A stretch of DNA of 64,000 bases. Origin: Sphingobacteriales bacterium. Lineage in GTDB: Bacteria > Bacteroidota > Bacteroidia > Chitinophagales > UBA2359. Made by a program: the position numbers and the translations under genes. How positions within the stretch are numbered: the stretch's first letter is position 1; each line of letters starts with the position of its first letter. Location of the stretch: NCBI GenBank assembly GCA_016718845.1, contig JADKCK010000038.1:1-64000 (forward strand). The letters are read 5' to 3'. Below the pieces are notes generated by a model. That model did no database searches and had not been told where the DNA came from. It worked only from the letters and a program-made list of their open reading frames with translations. This document shows positions 60,689 to 64,000 of this stretch, piece by piece.

Positions 60689-63600
60689 TCAATCATTTTG
60701 TCTTTTACACGTTGTTTGGTTGCACCCTAAAAAACCTGTACCCACCACCGTGTCTAACCCGTAAAACCGGGTCCCAACCAAAAAAAGGGGGGGGGGGGTA
60801 TTAAAAACAATATTAATTTCGCTGGTTCCGCTATTACCTTTTTTGCTTACTTGTATTTGCACGGGTATGCGTTCTTTGAGGGCATCAACATGCGAGATAA
60901 TGCCAATAATTTTGCCTTGTTCTTGTAGGTTTTCGAAGGTGTTAATTGCCATTTCTAGGGCATCGGGGCTTAACGAGCCAAAGCCCTCGTCGATAAACAA
61001 AGTGTTGATAGGGCGGTTTTTGCTTGCCAAATCGGACAAACCCAGTGCAAGCGCCAAACTAATTAAAAAGCTCTCGCCACCCGACAACGATTTCATGGGG
61101 CGTGTTATATCGGCTTGGTGCAAGTCTATTATTTCTAGCTCTAACTCTTTGTCTTTTAAACCGCTATTGTTTTTTTGTATTATATATCGGTCACTTAGTT
61201 GCTTAATGTGTCGGTTGGCTAACAGCACCAAATGGTCGAGGGTAATGGCTTGTGCTGTAGCTCTAAAATCTTTGCCATCGGCAGCTCCTACCACTTTTTT
61301 TATGGTATCCCAACGTGCATAAATAAGGCGTTGGGCGTTTATTTTTTGGTTTAGGGCGGTTGCTTTTTCTAGTTGTGCCTCGTGATTGTTTTTTTGTTGC
61401 ATTAGTTTACCTATCTGTTCGCTATGTTCTTGTAGTTGTTTTTTTTGTTCGGCAAACATTTGGCTTAAACCCTCTATGCTGTGGTTGGTGGTATTTTGTT
61501 GTTGCAAATTGGCTAAATTTTGCTGGCTGTTTGCCAACAAGCTTTGGGTTTGGGCTAAGGTTTCGCGTTTTTGTGCCACTTCGGTTTCTATTTTTTGTGC
61601 TATTTGGTGATCTAAAAACGCATCATCTAGCTCTTTGATAGTACTGAATCCTGCCAATGGTATTTTTTTTTGCAAATTTTGCTCTTCAAATTGAGCCAAT
61701 CCAAACATGGTTTCGCGCTGGGCTTTGGTATCAATTATAAACTGCTCTTGGTTTTTTATTTTTGTTTTAATTTCGACAAGCAACGCATTTATGTCCTGCT
61801 TGGTTTGCTCGTATTCGGTAATTAATTTGGCTATACGTAGGCGTTCTTGGGTGGCATTTTTTAGCTCAAACGATGCCATATTTAGGGCAATATTTTGTTG
61901 CAAATCGGCAATTTCGGTTTGCAGTTGTTGCAAATCGGTGGTTATTTTTGTGCAATTTTTTTGTTCGTTGCCCAACGATAGGCTTATTTTTTCGGTGTTA
62001 GTTTGTAGTTCAAGGGCAGTTTTTTCGGTATTTTGTAGTTCTTGCTGTTTGTTTTGCCAATTAGTGTGGCGTTCTTGCAGGTCGGATACAAACTTAGGTG
62101 TTTCGTTTTTATTAGGTATCCTTAATTGGTAGGGCTGCAACATTTGGTTAAGTTGGTTAGCTTTTTGTTCGCCTTCGAGTTTTAATTTTTGGGCTTCGTT
62201 GTGGGCTTTTTTTGCATTTTCGGTAGCCGATTTTTGCTGTTCTACCAAAATAGCTTGTTGATTTTTGCATTTTAATTGCTCGTTTTGCAAGTCATTTTGG
62301 TTAGTTTTTAATTGCTCAAGTGCCTTGTTTAGTGCCTGATAATTGGTTTGTTTGGTTTTTGCTTCGTCTAGTTCTTGTTGTTTTTCGGTTAATAAAAGGT
62401 TTAATTTTTGTTCATTGTCAATGCTTATCAACAAGCCTAAGCGCGTATTTTGCTGCTCAAAATTGCTTTTAAGTTTGTCTAAATCTGCCTTAATTTCTTT
62501 ACCTTTTGTAACAATATGGTCTACTTTTGTGCTAATTGCTACTATATTTTTACCTGTGGCAATTAGTTTTTTGTTTAAATTATCAACTTCGTTGCGTTGT
62601 TGGTTGCGTTGCTGTTCGGTTTTTGACAGTTGCGGCACATAGTCGTTTGCCAACGGATGATGTGTTGAACCGCACAAAGGGCAAGGTTGGTTAGGCTGTA
62701 GTTTTTGTCGATGTTGGTCAAAGTTGGCAATGGTTTTTTCGGCTTCGTAGAGTTTTTCGGTGGTTTCGAGCAAGGTATTGGCAGCAGATAAAGCCAATTC
62801 TTGGTCGGTTTTATCTTTTTCTTCATTCTTCAATGCTTCTTTTTGTGCTACTAAATCGTTTAGTAGCTGTTGGCGCAGTTCGTTTTTATCGGCAAAATCC
62901 TTACTGAAACTAATTTGCGATTTTAGCAATGGTATGGTATCTTGCAATTGTGCCACAATTTGGTTTAGCAAATCGGGCGTAGGCAAGGCATTTATTTGCT
63001 CGCGTTGGTTATTAGTTTGCTTTTGAATGGCTGCAATATCTTCGTTTATTTGTTGCTCAATGGCATGGTTTTGCTTGTTTTTGTGCAAAATTTTCGGCTT
63101 GTTCGGTTTGTTGTTTATGTATCTCTGTTTGCTCGGCATATTTTTGGCGAGTTTCGTTAAGTGCCGTTAGTTGAGTGGCTATCAGTTGCACATTTATATC
63201 GCGGTCGGCAATGTGTTGTTGCAGCCAATTGGCAAGTGTTTGTTTTTGCGTTTGGGTTTGTTCAAATCGTTTCTTTTGCTCCTCAATTTGCGTTTTTAGG
63301 GTATTTATTTGGGCAGATAAAGATTTTTGGGTTATTTGCAGGGGTTGTAAAGCAAGTTGTTTGTCGGCTAATTGGGTTTCGTAGCGCAATATTTGAGCTA
63401 TTATAGGCTCTTTGGTTTGCTGTTCGGTTTGGCAAGTAGCCAACTTTTGTTGCAGGCTTGTTAGTTGTGTGTGTAATTCTTGCTTACTGCTATTTAGTGC
63501 TATATGTTGGGTTTCGGCGGTTTTCACTTTTTTGTTTAGGTCGTCAATATCGCCTACAATGCGCTTCCATTCGTCTAAGTTTTTTTGTAGTGGCAGTGCA

Positions 63601-64000
63601 TTTTTGTGTTTTTCGAGGCGCTGTATTTGGGGTTGTAGTTGTGCTAAATGGGCTTGTGCGTTATGGTAATTGGTTTGGTGTTCGGTGTATGCTTCTTGTT
63701 CTTGGGCAATTTTACGAAGTAGCTCTAATTGTTCGGATTGAAGGTTGATGTTTGCCTCTAATTGTTTTTTTTGTTGTTGTATCTCGTCAATATTGGCTAA
63801 CAGTTGTGTTAATTGTTCGTCGGATAATAAGTTTAGATAACTTTTCTCGCGCTCTAAACCCTCCAAAATAGCTTTTTGTTCGGTGTATTTTTGGTGGGTA
63901 AATTTACCTATTTTGGTGTATATGTCTATGCCTGTTATTTGCTCTAACAAGCCGCTTTTTACTTTAGTATCGGCGTGTAAAAAAGCATCAAATTGCCCTT
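60689..64000 (-). CDS. sbcC: SbcC/Rad50-type exonuclease ATPase subunit (frameshifted; N-terminus outside window)
   Basis: Minus-strand gene running off the right edge; the first visible residues are GQFDAFLHADTKVKSGLLEQ, about 130 residues into the family. Long antiparallel coiled coils flank a zinc-hook CPLCG motif (PNQPCPLCGSTHHPLAND). The C-terminal ATPase lobe has the signature PMKSLSGGESFLISLALALG and Walker B NTLFIDEGFGSLSPDALE. The frame slips once near 63075 (QNFAQKQAK versus NKQNHAIEQQINEDI). After SEINIVFNT (about 60810) a 12-nt poly-G run (60787-60798) is followed by unrelated residues, so the last part to 60689 is doubtful and the true stop is probably near 60800. SbcC with SbcD cleaves hairpins and DNA ends; sbcD is not in the window. 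Confidence 0.85.

Overview
The window looks like a chromosomal piece of a Bacteroidota bacterium, probably near the Chitinophagales/Saprospirales; this is inferred, since no rRNA is present. The signs are low GC, secreted proteins with a type IX secretion (T9SS) C-terminal sorting domain, many short lipoproteins, a TonB receptor with a carboxypeptidase-like N-terminal domain, BatA-like and DUF6029 proteins, and repeated TAnnTTTG promoter elements. Housekeeping genes are hscB, kdsA, gatB, hemL, dnaX and sbcC, plus one tRNA-Leu(CAA).

Layout. 1-10.3 kb: two paralogous giant T9SS adhesins built from Calx-beta, SdrD B-like, PKD/Ig-like and SprB-like modules. 10.3-12 kb: a gene-free stretch with two 21-bp-period arrays and a 252-bp tandem duplication that carries a terminator in each copy. 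12-15 kb: a lipoprotein and a badly frameshifted TonB receptor, apparently one uptake locus. 15.3-25.5 kb: hscB, tRNA-Leu, a YkuK-type protein, kdsA, two small lipoproteins, an OmpA-family porin and secreted or membrane proteins. 25.6-36.6 kb: a PD-(D/E)XK transposase-like protein, gatB, two TlpA-like thioredoxins, a DUF433/DUF5615 toxin-antitoxin pair flanked by a 110-bp direct repeat, a nuclease-like protein, hemL, a damaged second DUF433 locus and an FKBP lipoprotein. 36.7-48.4 kb: a BatA/VWA protein, a sulfatase, two copies of a sigma factor plus soluble companion pair, Ppx/GppA, a GNAT enzyme, a DUF6029 barrel divergent from a TlpA protein, and an OmpH-like lipoprotein. 48.8-52.9 kb: an M23 peptidase, a methyltransferase, a CoA-transferase and a lipoprotein. 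52.9-56.5 kb: same-strand accessory ORFs separated by long imperfect-palindromic repeats that resemble integron attC sites, with no integrase in the window. 56.6-64 kb: a subtilase, dnaX and sbcC, all on the minus strand.

Sequence quality matters here. Many conserved genes (hscB, kdsA, gatB, ppx, the TonB receptor, the OmpA porin, sbcC, several lipoproteins) are split by small indels, often at homopolymers, and three coding regions contain abrupt poly-G or poly-C tracts. I read most of these as consensus or assembly errors rather than true pseudogenes, so such genes are annotated over their reconstructed span.

The most interesting signals are the integron-like cassette region (52.9-56.5 kb), the two sigma/companion operons, the toxin-antitoxin pair bracketed by an identical terminator-plus-promoter repeat, the 21-bp helically phased arrays, and a four-copy dispersed intergenic repeat family.
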